Assembly: GCA_045863035.1 (NCBI GenBank)
Contig: BTUV01000017.1
Coordinates: 1 to 41,145 of the forward strand
Origin: H2-BAC3 sp045863035
GTDB lineage: Bacteria > Bacteroidota > Ignavibacteria > Ignavibacteriales > Ignavibacteriaceae
DNA length: 41,145 nucleotides
Direction: 5' to 3'
In this document: positions 32,228 to 41,136 of the stretch, piece by piece
Position numbering within the stretch: the first letter of the stretch is position 1
Layout: each line of letters starts with the position of its first letter
Notes under the pieces: model-generated
What the model saw: only the letters and a program-made list of their open reading frames with translations
Told to the model about the DNA's origin: nothing
The model's database searches: none
Position numbers and translations under genes: made by a program

Positions 32228-32262
32228 CTCAGAATTTTTGCCAAAAATCTGAGGTTTTTTTT
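32228..32262 (+). terminator. Intrinsic terminator after the RlmI-like gene
   Basis: CTCAGAATTTTT (32228-32239) pairs with AAAAATCTGAG (32243-32253) around a GCC loop, with one bulged A, followed by G and eight T residues. Confidence 0.85.
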
Positions 32263-32283
32263 CGTCAGAGGATGTAAACTTTT

Positions 32284-32291
32284 TATTTTTG
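32284..32291 (+). promoter_or_regulatory. Candidate Bat operon promoter (-7 element)
   Basis: TATTTTTG matches TAnnTTTG and lies 45 bases before the moxR TTG start, directly after the upstream terminator. The expected -33 region is a T-run (32255-32262) and is not convincing. Confidence 0.5.
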
Positions 32292-32336
32292 GGGTCGTCT
32301 AAAAATAGGTTTTTATCAAATTTTTGAGGGTATCCC

Positions 32337-33320
32337 TTGGACATTTCAGCTTTAAACGAAAAAATTCGCAACGAAAGTGCATTCATTGACCTGCTGACTA
32401 ATGAAATCAGCAAAATTATTGTAGGTCAAAAAATAATGGTTGAGCGCCTGATGATTGGTCTGCTTTCCAACGGGCATGTGCTGCTCGAAGGAGTTCCCGG
32501 TCTGGCGAAAACTCTTGCCATCAAAACTCTGGCTGCCTCTATGAAGGCAAAATTCCAGAGGATTCAGTTTACCCCCGACCTCCTGCCGGCTGATTTAGTT
32601 GGTACACAGATTTATAATCAGAAGGATGGGAATTTTCTGATTAAAAAAGGACCGCTTTTTTCCAACTTTATCCTCGCCGATGAAATAAACCGCGCCCCGG
32701 CCAAAGTGCAGAGTGCGCTTCTTGAGGCGATGCAGGAACGTCAGGTAACGATCGGAGAACAGACATTTACGTTGGAAGACCCTTTTCTCGTCCTGGCAAC
32801 TCAAAACCCTATTGAGCAGGAAGGAACCTACCCACTCCCCGAAGCACAGGTTGACCGTTTCATGCTCAAGGTAAAGATTTCCTACCCAAGCAAAGAAGAG
32901 GAGCTGAAGATTCTCAGGAGCAATACCTCATCTGAAAGTACTTCAGTGCAGCCGGTTATCTCATCAGAGGATATCATCCGGGGCAGAGAATTGGTAAAAG
33001 AGGTATATCTTGATGAAAAAATTGAGAAATATATACTCGATATAGTTTTTGCAACCCGAAATCCGGAAGAATATAAACTCGCAAAACTGAAGCCACTCAT
33101 TCAGTATGGTTCATCCCCGCGCGCCAGCATCAGTCTTGCTCAGGCAGCCAAATCCCATGCTTTCATCCGCAGAAGAGGATATGTTATCCCGGAGGATATA
33201 CGCTCCATTGCATACGATGTATTGCGTCACAGAATCGGAATCACTTACGAAGCGGAAGCTGAAGAAATTACTTCCGAAAATATTATACAGGATATATTAA
33301 ACACGGTTGAAGTACCCTAA
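32337..33320 (+). CDS. MoxR-family AAA+ ATPase
   Basis: 327 aa. Walker A is GVPGLAKTLAIK, Walker B and following motif are FILADEINRAPAKVQSALLEAMQERQVTIG, and sensor 1 is LATQNPIEQEGTYPLPEAQVDRF. MoxR ATPases act as chaperones with vWA partners. It heads the Bat operon and is followed 12 bases later by the DUF58 gene. It starts at TTG. Confidence 0.95.
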   Translation: MDISALNEKIRNESAFIDLLTNEISKIIVGQKIMVERLMIGLLSNGHVLLEGVPGLAKTLAIKTLAASMKAKFQRIQFTPDLLPADLVGTQIYNQKDGNFLIKKGPLFSNFILADEINRAPAKVQSALLEAMQERQVTIGEQTFTLEDPFLVLATQNPIEQEGTYPLPEAQVDRFMLKVKISYPSKEEELKILRSNTSSESTSVQPVISSEDIIRGRELVKEVYLDEKIEKYILDIVFATRNPEEYKLAKLKPLIQYGSSPRASISLAQAAKSHAFIRRRGYVIPEDIRSIAYDVLRHRIGITYEAEAEEITSENIIQDILNTVEVP

Positions 33321-33332
33321 GCAAATCATTTC

Positions 33333-34214
33333 GTGAGCATGATTACTTCGGAACTTCTTAAAAAAGTACGCCATATAGAGATTAAAACCAGAGGGCTGGT
33401 TAACCATCTCTTTTCCGGTGAATATCATTCGGTGTTCAAAGGGAAGGGTATGGATTTCAGCGAGGTGCGTGAGTACCAGTATGGCGATGATATACGCAGT
33501 ATTGACTGGAATGTAACTGCAAGGTTCGGGCATCCATATATAAAGGTGTTTGAGGAGGAGCGCGAACTCACGGTATTGCTGGTGGTTGACCTTTCCGGTT
33601 CACAGTATTTCGGATCATATCAGCAGGCAAAACAGCAGATTGCAGCCGAACTGAGCGCCATTCTGTCGCTTTCAGCACTCAAGAATAATGATAAAGTGGG
33701 GCTCATACTTTTTACTGATACGGTCGAAAAATATATACCGCCGCAGAAGAAAAAAACCAACGTTCTGCGTATTATCAGAGAAGTGCTCTCATTCGAACCA
33801 AAGAGCCGCGGAACCAATATCAAAAATGCTCTTGAGTTTGTTAACAAAGCAGTTAAAAAACGCAGCATCTGCTTTTTAATATCAGATTTTAATGACAAGG
33901 GCTACGAACAGGTTATACGCATCACGGCGCGCAAACATGACCTGATTGCCGTAAAGATTGAAGACCCGCGTGAAAATGAGCTCCCTTCAGTCGGTTTGGT
34001 ACAGTTCGCCGACCCTGAATCAGGGAAGGAGATGCTGATTGATACCGGCTCAATTAAAGTGCGCTCGCTGTTTTATGCAAAAGTGCAGGAAAGAAAAAAC
34101 CTGATCAGAAAAATATTCACCGCCGCGGGCATTGATACAATTAATGTGAATACTGCCCAGTCATATATACCGCCATTAGTGAATTTCTTTAAGAAGCGGG
34201 AGACTCGCCTGTGA
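33333..34214 (+). CDS. DUF58 (vWA-like) protein
   Basis: 293 aa. The DUF58 signature is GKGMDFSEVREYQYGDDIRSIDWNVTARFG (landmarks at about residues 35-65). A vWA-like metal site follows (VVDLSGSQYFGS), then DRVGL-like DKVGLILFTD. It starts at GTG or the in-frame ATG at 33339. It overlaps the next gene by 4 bases, and belongs with moxR as a partner protein. Confidence 0.93.
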   Translation: MSMITSELLKKVRHIEIKTRGLVNHLFSGEYHSVFKGKGMDFSEVREYQYGDDIRSIDWNVTARFGHPYIKVFEEERELTVLLVVDLSGSQYFGSYQQAKQQIAAELSAILSLSALKNNDKVGLILFTDTVEKYIPPQKKKTNVLRIIREVLSFEPKSRGTNIKNALEFVNKAVKKRSICFLISDFNDKGYEQVIRITARKHDLIAVKIEDPRENELPSVGLVQFADPESGKEMLIDTGSIKVRSLFYAKVQERKNLIRKIFTAAGIDTINVNTAQSYIPPLVNFFKKRETRL

Positions 34215-35122
34215 GCAGGATTCTTTTTGCTTGCTTCTTGCTGATTTCAACATTGCTCCCGCAGGAAATTCAGTTCAAAACCCGTGTTGATTCAACAGCA
34301 TATTTGATTGGCGACCCGGTCACACTAACCATTGACGCTAAATATCCGGCTGACTATAAGTTAGTGTTTCCCTCACGTTATGATTCGCTCGCGCCCCTTG
34401 AATATCTTTATACTGATACGCTATCGCGGGATGAGTCAGGCGGCATCAGGCAGGATGTGTTTGGGTTTGTTGTTGCCGGTTATGATAGCGGCTTATTTAC
34501 TATTCCACGTATGCCATTTCTGTTTGTAAAAGGAAACACAACGCAGCAGTTTTTAAGCGATTCTTTTATAGTTCTGATTTCTACTGTTGCGGTTGATACT
34601 TCAAAGGATATACGTGATATAAAAGCGCCTGAAAAGATTCCATTTGACTATTCATTTTTGCTTTGGCTGATTCCGCTCATTCTTTTGCTTGGCGTACTTG
34701 GGTACTGGCTTTACAGGAAATTCAGCAGGAGAGAAAAAGTAATTGCCCCTGTTGCACAGATAGTACCCGGCCCTTACGAGGAAGCATATACCGCGTTGAA
34801 ATTATTGGAAGAGAAACAGCTTTGGCAGAATGGTCAGATAAAGGAGTTTCACTCTGAAATTACCGGCATTATCAGAAACTATTTTGAACGCGCATATACA
34901 CTACCCGCGCTTGAGAGCACATCATCTGAAACGCTTGAGTTTCTCAGGAAAAAAGGGGTATCAAACACAATTGTTATCAGGAGTGAATCCTTTTTCGAGA
35001 ATGCTGATTTGGTTAAATTCGCGAAATATATACCGCTCTCAGATTTAAATCAGAAAATGATGACTACTGCTTATGAAATTTTGCAGGATTCATCATCAGC
35101 AGGAGGGGGGCAAAAGGCGTGA
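34211..35122 (+). CDS. Bat-operon accessory membrane protein (DUF4381-like)
   Basis: 303 aa. Signal peptide (SRILFACFLLISTLLPQ), a beta-rich extracytoplasmic region beginning IQFKTRVDSTAYLIGDPVTLT, reminiscent of BatD-type Ig-like domains, one membrane helix (about residues 150-170) and a cytosolic helical region with EEKQLWQNGQIKEFHSEITGIIRNYFERAY. It looks like a small BatD relative. Coupled on both sides by 4-base overlaps. Its role is inferred from position. Confidence 0.7.
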   Translation: MSRILFACFLLISTLLPQEIQFKTRVDSTAYLIGDPVTLTIDAKYPADYKLVFPSRYDSLAPLEYLYTDTLSRDESGGIRQDVFGFVVAGYDSGLFTIPRMPFLFVKGNTTQQFLSDSFIVLISTVAVDTSKDIRDIKAPEKIPFDYSFLLWLIPLILLLGVLGYWLYRKFSRREKVIAPVAQIVPGPYEEAYTALKLLEEKQLWQNGQIKEFHSEITGIIRNYFERAYTLPALESTSSETLEFLRKKGVSNTIVIRSESFFENADLVKFAKYIPLSDLNQKMMTTAYEILQDSSSAGGGQKA

Positions 35123-36120
35123 AATTTTTTGCTAATTATGAATTCCTCCAGCCGCATTATCTTTGGCTGTTGCTCATTATTCCTGCTATTCTTGCATGGA
35201 AATACTTTGTTCACAAGAGTGACAAAGCAACAGTTGTGTATCCGGGAACGGCGGAGCTTTTTGAAAATACCAAAAGTATGCGGGCGCGGCTTTCATTTCT
35301 TCCTCTGCTGCTCAGATACCTGGCCATCGCAGCCATTATAATCGCCATTGCTCGTCCGGTTTCATATACGTCAGGTGAAAATATTGATACTGAAGGGATT
35401 GATATTGTCCTTGTGCTTGATATATCCGGCAGTATGTTGGCGGAAGATTTTAAGCCAAACCGACTTGAAGCTGCAAAAAATCTGACAAAGGAATTTGTAC
35501 TTGCGCGTCAGACAGACCGCATCGGGCTGGTTATTTTTTCGCGTGACGCATTTACGCAATGCCCCCTCACTGTTGATTATAAGGTGCTCACCGATCAGCT
35601 CAGAGCGGTTAAATCAGGTATGATTGAAGACGGAACAGCCATTGGTAATGCTATTACAAACGGGGTGAATCGTTTGAAAGACAGTGATGCCAAAAGCAAA
35701 GTGCTGATTCTTTTAACTGACGGAGTGAATAATGCCGGTGAGGTTGATCCAATTACAGCTACTGAAATCGCAAAAACGTTCGGCGTAAGAATCTATACTA
35801 TCGGGGTTGGTACTGTCGGTGAAGCGCCTTACCCTTATATTACGGCATTCGGAAAACAATATCAAATGGTGCCTGTCCAGATTGATGATGCAATGCTGAC
35901 AAAAATTGCCGCTGAAACAGGAGGTAAATATTTCAGAGCAACCGGTAACAAAAAGCTGGAAGGCATTTATCAGGAAATTGATAAACTTGAACGTTCTATA
36001 ATCGAAGTGACTTCATACAGAAATAAGACCGAGCATTTTTATCCTTTTGCAATTGCTGCCCTTTTGCTGGTTTTTCTGGAATTTTTACTTGGTAAAACAT
36101 ATTTCAGGCGGATGGCGTAA
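35119..36120 (+). CDS. batA: BatA, membrane vWA protein
   Basis: 333 aa. N-terminal helices (HYLWLLLIIPAILAW and LLLRYLAIAAIIIAIARP) precede a vWA domain with the metal site VLDISGSMLAEDF, TDRIGLVIFSRDAF, DGTAIGNAI and LLTDGVNNAGE. A C-terminal membrane helix follows (FYPFAIAALLLVFLEFLL). BatA and BatB are the vWA subunits of the Bat system, first described for aerotolerance in Bacteroides. The true function is debated. Confidence 0.93.
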   Translation: MKFFANYEFLQPHYLWLLLIIPAILAWKYFVHKSDKATVVYPGTAELFENTKSMRARLSFLPLLLRYLAIAAIIIAIARPVSYTSGENIDTEGIDIVLVLDISGSMLAEDFKPNRLEAAKNLTKEFVLARQTDRIGLVIFSRDAFTQCPLTVDYKVLTDQLRAVKSGMIEDGTAIGNAITNGVNRLKDSDAKSKVLILLTDGVNNAGEVDPITATEIAKTFGVRIYTIGVGTVGEAPYPYITAFGKQYQMVPVQIDDAMLTKIAAETGGKYFRATGNKKLEGIYQEIDKLERSIIEVTSYRNKTEHFYPFAIAALLLVFLEFLLGKTYFRRMA

Positions 36121-36122
36121 CC

Positions 36123-37142
36123 TTGAGATTTGCACGGCCTGAGTTTCTGTATTTGTTATATCTGCTCCCGCTGCTTATTGCATTTGCAGTGTATATTATG
36201 TATCGTCAGAAAAAACTAATCAGCCGTTTTGCCGGAGTGGAGATATTTAATGCTCTGCTCAGTAACAAAAGCAGGGTTAAAGAGTATCTCAAATTGATGA
36301 TTGTGATTCTGGTTTTTCCTTTTCTTATCATTGGTATCGCAAACCCGCAGATAGGAACAAAGATTGAGGAAGTTAAGCAAAAAGGGATAGAGATATATAT
36401 TCTGCTCGATATTTCACAGAGTATGCTTGCTGAGGATTTGCTCCCTAACCGGCTTGATAAAGCAAAAAGCGAAATAAACACTTTGCTGCAAAAACTGAAG
36501 GGTGATCGCATCGGGTTGATTATTTTCGCGGGGGATGCTTATATACAGTTTCCACTTACGACTGACTACTCAGCAGCGGGGCTATTCCTGAGCGCGGTGG
36601 ATGTGAATTCCATACCGAAACCGGGGACTGCTGTGGCCTCAGCAATCAATCTTGCGCTTGAGTCATTTGATTATGACTCTCCTTCACGTAAAGTGATAAT
36701 AACGATTACGGACGGAGAAGACCATGAGGGGGACTTAGAGTCCGCGCTCAGTACCGCCAAAGACAAATCAGTTAATATATATACCATAGGAATGGGTTCT
36801 CCGGACGGCGCACCGATTCCTGTTTATGGCCCGGGCAAAACCCGGATTGGATATAAGCAGGATGGCAGCGGAAACTCTGTAGTTACCCGGCTTGATGAAC
36901 AGACTCTTCAAAAAATAGCTGCTGAGACCGGTGGAGAGTATTATCTTTCTTCACCTGGCAGGAATAACCTGGATGAAATTCATTCCGATCTCGAAAAAAT
37001 TGAAAAGAGTGAATACGGTGCAAAGATGATTACTGATTACGATGATAAATATTACTGGATGCTCATCCCCGCGCTGTTTTTATTATTACTGGAACTTCTT
37101 ATCTCTGAGAGGGTAAAACTTAGGAAGGAGAAACAACTATGA
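36123..37142 (+). CDS. batB: BatB, membrane vWA protein
   Basis: 339 aa, same layout as BatA: two N-terminal helices, a vWA domain with LLDISQSMLAEDLLPNRL, GDRIGLIIFAGDAY, PGTAVASAI and ITDGEDHEGD, and a C-terminal helix (YYWMLIPALFLLLLELLI). It starts at TTG 2 bases after batA and overlaps batC by 4 bases. BatA and BatB are probably an old duplication. Confidence 0.93.
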   Translation: MRFARPEFLYLLYLLPLLIAFAVYIMYRQKKLISRFAGVEIFNALLSNKSRVKEYLKLMIVILVFPFLIIGIANPQIGTKIEEVKQKGIEIYILLDISQSMLAEDLLPNRLDKAKSEINTLLQKLKGDRIGLIIFAGDAYIQFPLTTDYSAAGLFLSAVDVNSIPKPGTAVASAINLALESFDYDSPSRKVIITITDGEDHEGDLESALSTAKDKSVNIYTIGMGSPDGAPIPVYGPGKTRIGYKQDGSGNSVVTRLDEQTLQKIAAETGGEYYLSSPGRNNLDEIHSDLEKIEKSEYGAKMITDYDDKYYWMLIPALFLLLLELLISERVKLRKEKQL

Positions 37143-37876
37143 GATATCTTATCATCTTAGCAATATTTGCTGCATTTCAGATGATCCGACCGCAAAGCAC
37201 CCGTTCACTGAATAATGATGGTGTTGAGGAGTTTGAAAAGAAAAATTTCGCGGAGGCAGAAATAAAATTCAGGAAGGGCCTTGAAAAAGAGCCGGAAAAT
37301 AAAACTCTCAAATTAAATCTTGGCGGAAGCTATTACAAGCAGGCAAAGTTTGATGAGGCCTTAAAAAGCTATAACGAAACGATAAATGCGCTTTCTGATA
37401 AAAATGAAAAATCAAAAGCATACTATAATCTGGGGAACTCTCTTCTGAAACAAGAGAAATATAAAGAAAGCATAGAGGCCTTTAAGAATTCACTGAAAAA
37501 TAATCCTTCTGATGCAGACGCAAAGTATAATCTTTCCTACGCGCTGAAAAAGCTGCAGGATCAGCAAAACCAGGATAAGAACCAAGACAAGGATCAAAAC
37601 AAAGACCAAGACAAAGACCAAAACAAAGATCAGAATAAAGATAAGAACCAGGATAAAGAGAACGACAAGAATAAGGACGAACAGAATAAACAGGATCAGC
37701 AAAACAAGCAGGATCAGAATCAGCAAAACAAGCAGGATCAAAATCAGCAGAAACCTAAGATTTCAAAAGAAGATGCTGAACGTATCCTGACAGCTATGAA
37801 GAATAACGAAAAGGAAATGCAGAAAAAACTCCGCAAGCAGGAGGGGGTTCGTGTTAAGGTTGAAAAGGACTGGTAA
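37139..37876 (+). CDS. batC: BatC, TPR protein with a low-complexity Asn/Asp/Lys/Gln tail
   Basis: 245 aa. An N-terminal hydrophobic leader (YLIILAIFAAFQMIRPQ) and three TPR motifs (about residues 29-140) are followed by a run of QDKNQDKDQ-like repeats from residue about 142 to 206, then KISKEDAERILTAMKNNEKEMQKKL. The repeats show up at 37560-37750 as AAAGACCAAGAC-like units. In Bat operons BatC-type TPR proteins bind BatB/BatE partners. Slippage-driven length variation is likely in the tail. Confidence 0.9.
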   Translation: MRYLIILAIFAAFQMIRPQSTRSLNNDGVEEFEKKNFAEAEIKFRKGLEKEPENKTLKLNLGGSYYKQAKFDEALKSYNETINALSDKNEKSKAYYNLGNSLLKQEKYKESIEAFKNSLKNNPSDADAKYNLSYALKKLQDQQNQDKNQDKDQNKDQDKDQNKDQNKDKNQDKENDKNKDEQNKQDQQNKQDQNQQNKQDQNQQKPKISKEDAERILTAMKNNEKEMQKKLRKQEGVRVKVEKDW

Positions 37877-37903
37877 TTGATCAGCAGCAGAGTTAGTTAA
37901 GAG

Positions 37904-39715
37904 ATGATTACGGTACACAAATTATTTGTTTTTGTGCTCCTCTTGCTGCTTCAGCAGGCGGGGGCGCAATCATTTCAGGCGACTGTTAACCGTAACACTG
38001 CAACTACTGATGATGTAATTGAAGTTGGTTTTATCTATTCCGGTAAGGATATAAATAGTGTTGGTGGATTTCAGGCGCCTACTTTTACTGATTTTAAAAT
38101 AGTAGCCGGTCCCAATCAGTCAACCAGTATGCAATTTATTAACGGTGTGGTATCGGGGCAAAAATCATTCAGCTATTATATACAACCGATCAAAACAGGT
38201 AAGTTGAATATACCCCCCGCTTCAGTGACTGTCGGCGGTGAAAGGATAACATCAAACTCCCTTACCGTTGATGTGACTAAAGGCACCGGGAAACCTAAGA
38301 AAGAAGAATCATCCGATGTTGATATGGGTGAGATTGCGGATAATCTCTTCATACGTGCATTTGCGGACAAATCATCTGCGTTTACGGGTGAGCAGGTAAC
38401 AGTTACTTATAAGCTATATACACGGCTTAATATCGCAACGCCGCAGATTACTAAACTTCCGAATTATCAGGGATTCTGGGCGGAAGAAATTGATATGCCA
38501 CAGGTTATTAACTTCAGCAGGGAAACTATTGATGGAGTTGTGTATAATGTAGCAACGCTGAAAAAAGTGGCACTCTTTCCGCAACAGACAGGTGAGCTTT
38601 CAGTTACCCAATATGAGCTTAAAATTCCTGTGGTTATCCAGCGGAAACGGAAATCCAATGACCCGTGGGGTGATTTTTTTAACGACCCGTTTTTCAGACA
38701 GACTGAAACAGTTGAATATACTGCCAAGTCAAATGTACTGAAGATACAATCAAAGGAGCTTCCTTCATCGGCAGAGGAGAATAATTTCACCGGCGCGGTA
38801 GGTTCATTCACCTTGAAAAGCAGCATTGATAAAAAGCAGGTTAAACAGGGGGAACCGGTACGATTGATATATACCCTGAGCGGAACCGGTAACATATCGC
38901 TGCTCACCCTGCCTGAGTTTGACCTTGGCAGCGGTATAGAAAAATATGAAGACAAATCCGATAATGCTATAAACCGTGCAGGCGTAATAAGCGGAAGCAA
39001 GACCATTGAATATCTGCTCATCCCAAGAAATGCAGGTGAAACAGTAATACCGCCTCTCACGCTTAGTTACTTTAACCTAAGTGCAAGAAAGTATGAAACC
39101 ATTGAAGCAGAAGGTTATACGCTTGAAGTAACTCCAAATGCAGATTTTGTTTCATCTCTTCCGGAAAGGGGAGGAAGAGGGGAAACTGACATCAGGTATA
39201 TAAAAACTTCGTTTACCAAAGCATTACTCAATAAAGAAAGTCCGTTTGAAAGCGTGCTGTTCTGGATTCTCGCAATACTTCCTTTGGCAGGGTTTGGTGG
39301 TTTTGCTTATATATTCAGACGCAGGCAGGAAATGCTCGCTGATCTTTCAGGATACAAAGAACTCCAGGCCAAAAAATATGCGGCAAAGCAGCTAAAGGAA
39401 GCGAAGAAGTTAATGGTAAGCAGTGATAAGGAGGGGTTTTATTTCGAAATTTCAAGAGCATTGCAAAAATATCTTGAAAATAAACTGCGTATTACCGCCG
39501 CTGATTTTTCCATTGAAACAGCCGAGGAACGGTTGAAAGCGCTGAATCTTGATGAAGATATCGTAAATCGCCTGAAGGAAACCTACAGCGGTATTCAATT
39601 CGTCAGGTTTGCCCCTGCTTCCGGGGCAGGTGAGGCAATGAGTTCAGTATTTGAATCTGCTTCCGGACTTATCACTGGTCTTGAAAAAAGCATTCTCAAG
39701 GGGAAAAAACGATGA
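37904..39715 (+). CDS. batD: BatD, large exported protein (oxygen-tolerance family)
   Basis: 603 aa. Signal peptide (KLFVFVLLLLLQQAGAQ) then repeated beta-sandwich modules (FQATVNRNTATTDDVIEVGF, FIRAFADKSSAFTGEQVTVTYKLYT, FTLKSSIDKKQVKQGEPVRLIYTLSG), one membrane helix (about residues 449-467) and a cytosolic helical tail. The DPWGDFFNDPFF segment is typical of BatD. Separated by 27 bases from batC, and overlaps batE by 4. Confidence 0.93.
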   Translation: MITVHKLFVFVLLLLLQQAGAQSFQATVNRNTATTDDVIEVGFIYSGKDINSVGGFQAPTFTDFKIVAGPNQSTSMQFINGVVSGQKSFSYYIQPIKTGKLNIPPASVTVGGERITSNSLTVDVTKGTGKPKKEESSDVDMGEIADNLFIRAFADKSSAFTGEQVTVTYKLYTRLNIATPQITKLPNYQGFWAEEIDMPQVINFSRETIDGVVYNVATLKKVALFPQQTGELSVTQYELKIPVVIQRKRKSNDPWGDFFNDPFFRQTETVEYTAKSNVLKIQSKELPSSAEENNFTGAVGSFTLKSSIDKKQVKQGEPVRLIYTLSGTGNISLLTLPEFDLGSGIEKYEDKSDNAINRAGVISGSKTIEYLLIPRNAGETVIPPLTLSYFNLSARKYETIEAEGYTLEVTPNADFVSSLPERGGRGETDIRYIKTSFTKALLNKESPFESVLFWILAILPLAGFGGFAYIFRRRQEMLADLSGYKELQAKKYAAKQLKEAKKLMVSSDKEGFYFEISRALQKYLENKLRITAADFSIETAEERLKALNLDEDIVNRLKETYSGIQFVRFAPASGAGEAMSSVFESASGLITGLEKSILKGKKR

Positions 39716-40452
39716 GAAAAGTTTTCGTAATATTCCTGCTTCTGGCACTCAATATATATGCTGATGCTCAGAAACTGTTTGCTGAGGGGTGTGAGCTTTA
39801 TAATCAGAAAAAGTACGAGGAAGCGTTACAGTTATTTACTTCGATTGAGACTACCGGTGATATATCCGCGGAGCTTCTTTATAATATTGGCAATGCACAC
39901 TTCAGACGGGGGCGGCTTGGCTTCGCGATTGCTTATTACGAAAAGGCAGCACTGCTTAACCCTGCCGATGAAGATATTAAACAGAATATCATTTTTACGA
40001 GAGGGCTGGTTAAGGAAAAACAGGAAGAAGTGCCATTAATTGCTCCGCTTGAATGGTGGATGAAAACGGCGATGCTGCTCACTTTTTCGGGCTGGGTTTA
40101 TGCAATTATTTTTCTCCTTTATCCTCTGTCACTATTTCTGATTTTGAGGTACTTTTACGGAAGAACCGGTCTTGTAAATCTAGCCGCGACAGGCGGTATT
40201 CTCGCGGTGATATTTTTAATGATAAATCTGGCTTATACCCGTACTCACTGGATTGACTCAGTGAACTATGGGGTAATAATTCAAAGCTCGGTTGCCGTAC
40301 TTTCTTCCCCGACGGATGATGGAAATCAGGTTTTTAAGACGGTGGAGGGGGTAAAAGTGAGGATAGAAGATACGGTTGAGGACTGGGTGAAATTAAAAAT
40401 GTCCGATGGTCGTACCGGATGGATCAAAAAAGACCAAATTCTTGTTATTTGA
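39712..40452 (+). CDS. batE: BatE, TPR and SH3-domain membrane protein
   Basis: 246 aa. Leader (KVFVIFLLLALNIYADAQ), two TPR motifs (about residues 20-95), two membrane helices (WMKTAMLLTFSGWVYAIIFLL and LVNLAATGGILAVIFLMINL) and a C-terminal bacterial SH3 domain (VIIQSSVAVLSSPTDDG...GWIKKDQILVI). It closes the Bat operon. The next gene starts 48 bases later with its own ribosome binding site. Confidence 0.92.
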   Translation: MRKVFVIFLLLALNIYADAQKLFAEGCELYNQKKYEEALQLFTSIETTGDISAELLYNIGNAHFRRGRLGFAIAYYEKAALLNPADEDIKQNIIFTRGLVKEKQEEVPLIAPLEWWMKTAMLLTFSGWVYAIIFLLYPLSLFLILRYFYGRTGLVNLAATGGILAVIFLMINLAYTRTHWIDSVNYGVIIQSSVAVLSSPTDDGNQVFKTVEGVKVRIEDTVEDWVKLKMSDGRTGWIKKDQILVI

Positions 40453-40500
40453 TTGTAATGTTTTTTATCTTAACTTGAAATACTAAATGAAGGAGTTCCA

Positions 40501-40791
40501 ATGAAGAAAGTTCTGTTGTTTCTATTCCTTTTTGTTGTTTCCGGCTCGGTAATCCTGGATGCGGGCGTTCAGGATAAAAAAGAGAAGCAGGAAAAAAAGG
40601 AGAACAAAATTTTTAATACAGTTTGTCCTGTTTCCGGAGAGGAAATTGAGGGGGATTACACCAGCACCCACAAAGGGGTTACCTATGCAGTTTGCTGCAA
40701 GCGTTGTTTGAAAAAGTTTGAAAAAGACCCGGAAAAGTATATCAAAAATTTAAGCGAAGACGGTAAAAAATTCAAAAAAGGAGATCAATAA
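40501..40791 (+). CDS. Exported YHS/TRASH-like metal-binding protein
   Basis: 96 aa. Signal peptide (MKKVLLFLFLFVVSGSVILDAG) is followed by a Lys/Glu linker and a YHS-like domain: NTVCPVSGEEI, GVTYAVCCKRCLKKFEKDPEKYI. Its cysteines (CPVSG and CCKRC) could bind heavy metals or copper, as in related TRASH domains. A strong AAGGAG lies 6 bases before the ATG. It overlaps the next gene by 1 base. The target metal is unknown. Confidence 0.8.
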   Translation: MKKVLLFLFLFVVSGSVILDAGVQDKKEKQEKKENKIFNTVCPVSGEEIEGDYTSTHKGVTYAVCCKRCLKKFEKDPEKYIKNLSEDGKKFKKGDQ

Positions 40792-41105
40792 TGAAGAAAT
40801 CGCTTTTGTTCCTGTTCATGTTCGCAGTTGCTTTCACTCTGCAGGCGGACGAACCTAACAAGAAAACCAAAAAAGATGCAGATGATAAGTTCTGTGTAGT
40901 GCCGGAAGACGGTAACAACAATCAGACATCTTTTGTGATTAACAAATCTGATGACACCAAGAAATCTGATGACACAAAGAAATCTGAGTCGAAAAAAGAT
41001 AAGAAGGACGGTGAAAGCTGCTCGACAGATAAAGAGTCAAAGGAGAAAAGCTGCTGCTCAACAGATAAGAAAAAGAACGATAAAAAAGAAGATCCTAAAA
41101 AGTGA
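40791..41105 (+). CDS. Small exported Lys/Asp-rich protein with Cys pairs
   Basis: 104 aa. A signal peptide (MKKSLLFLFMFAVAFTLQA) is followed by a highly charged, low-complexity mature region with KSDDTKKSDDTKKSE repeats, and cysteines in KFCVVPED, GESCSTDKE and KSCCSTDKK. No domain is recognised. The overlap with the YHS-like gene suggests a common transcript. It might be a metal-binding partner, but this is a guess. The repeats are direct at DNA level (40946-40975). Confidence 0.65.
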   Translation: MKKSLLFLFMFAVAFTLQADEPNKKTKKDADDKFCVVPEDGNNNQTSFVINKSDDTKKSDDTKKSESKKDKKDGESCSTDKESKEKSCCSTDKKKNDKKEDPKK

Positions 41106-41109
41106 TTTC

Positions 41110-41136
41110 AAAACCCCTCCAAGTGAGGGGTTTTTT
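41110..41136 (+). terminator. Intrinsic terminator at the end of the window
   Basis: AAAACCCCTC (41110-41119) pairs perfectly with GAGGGGTTTT (41125-41134) around a CAAGT loop and continues in TTTTTTG. It ends the YHS-like/Cys-rich gene pair. Confidence 0.92.

Noticed and set aside
37490..37741. Highly hydrophobic 83-aa frame on the - strand
   Set aside because: Its Leu/Ile/Val runs are the reverse complement of the Lys/Asp/Asn codons in batC, and it has no ribosome binding site.
38467..39060. 197-aa frame on the - strand
   Set aside because: It is antisense to batD and lacks any family pattern.
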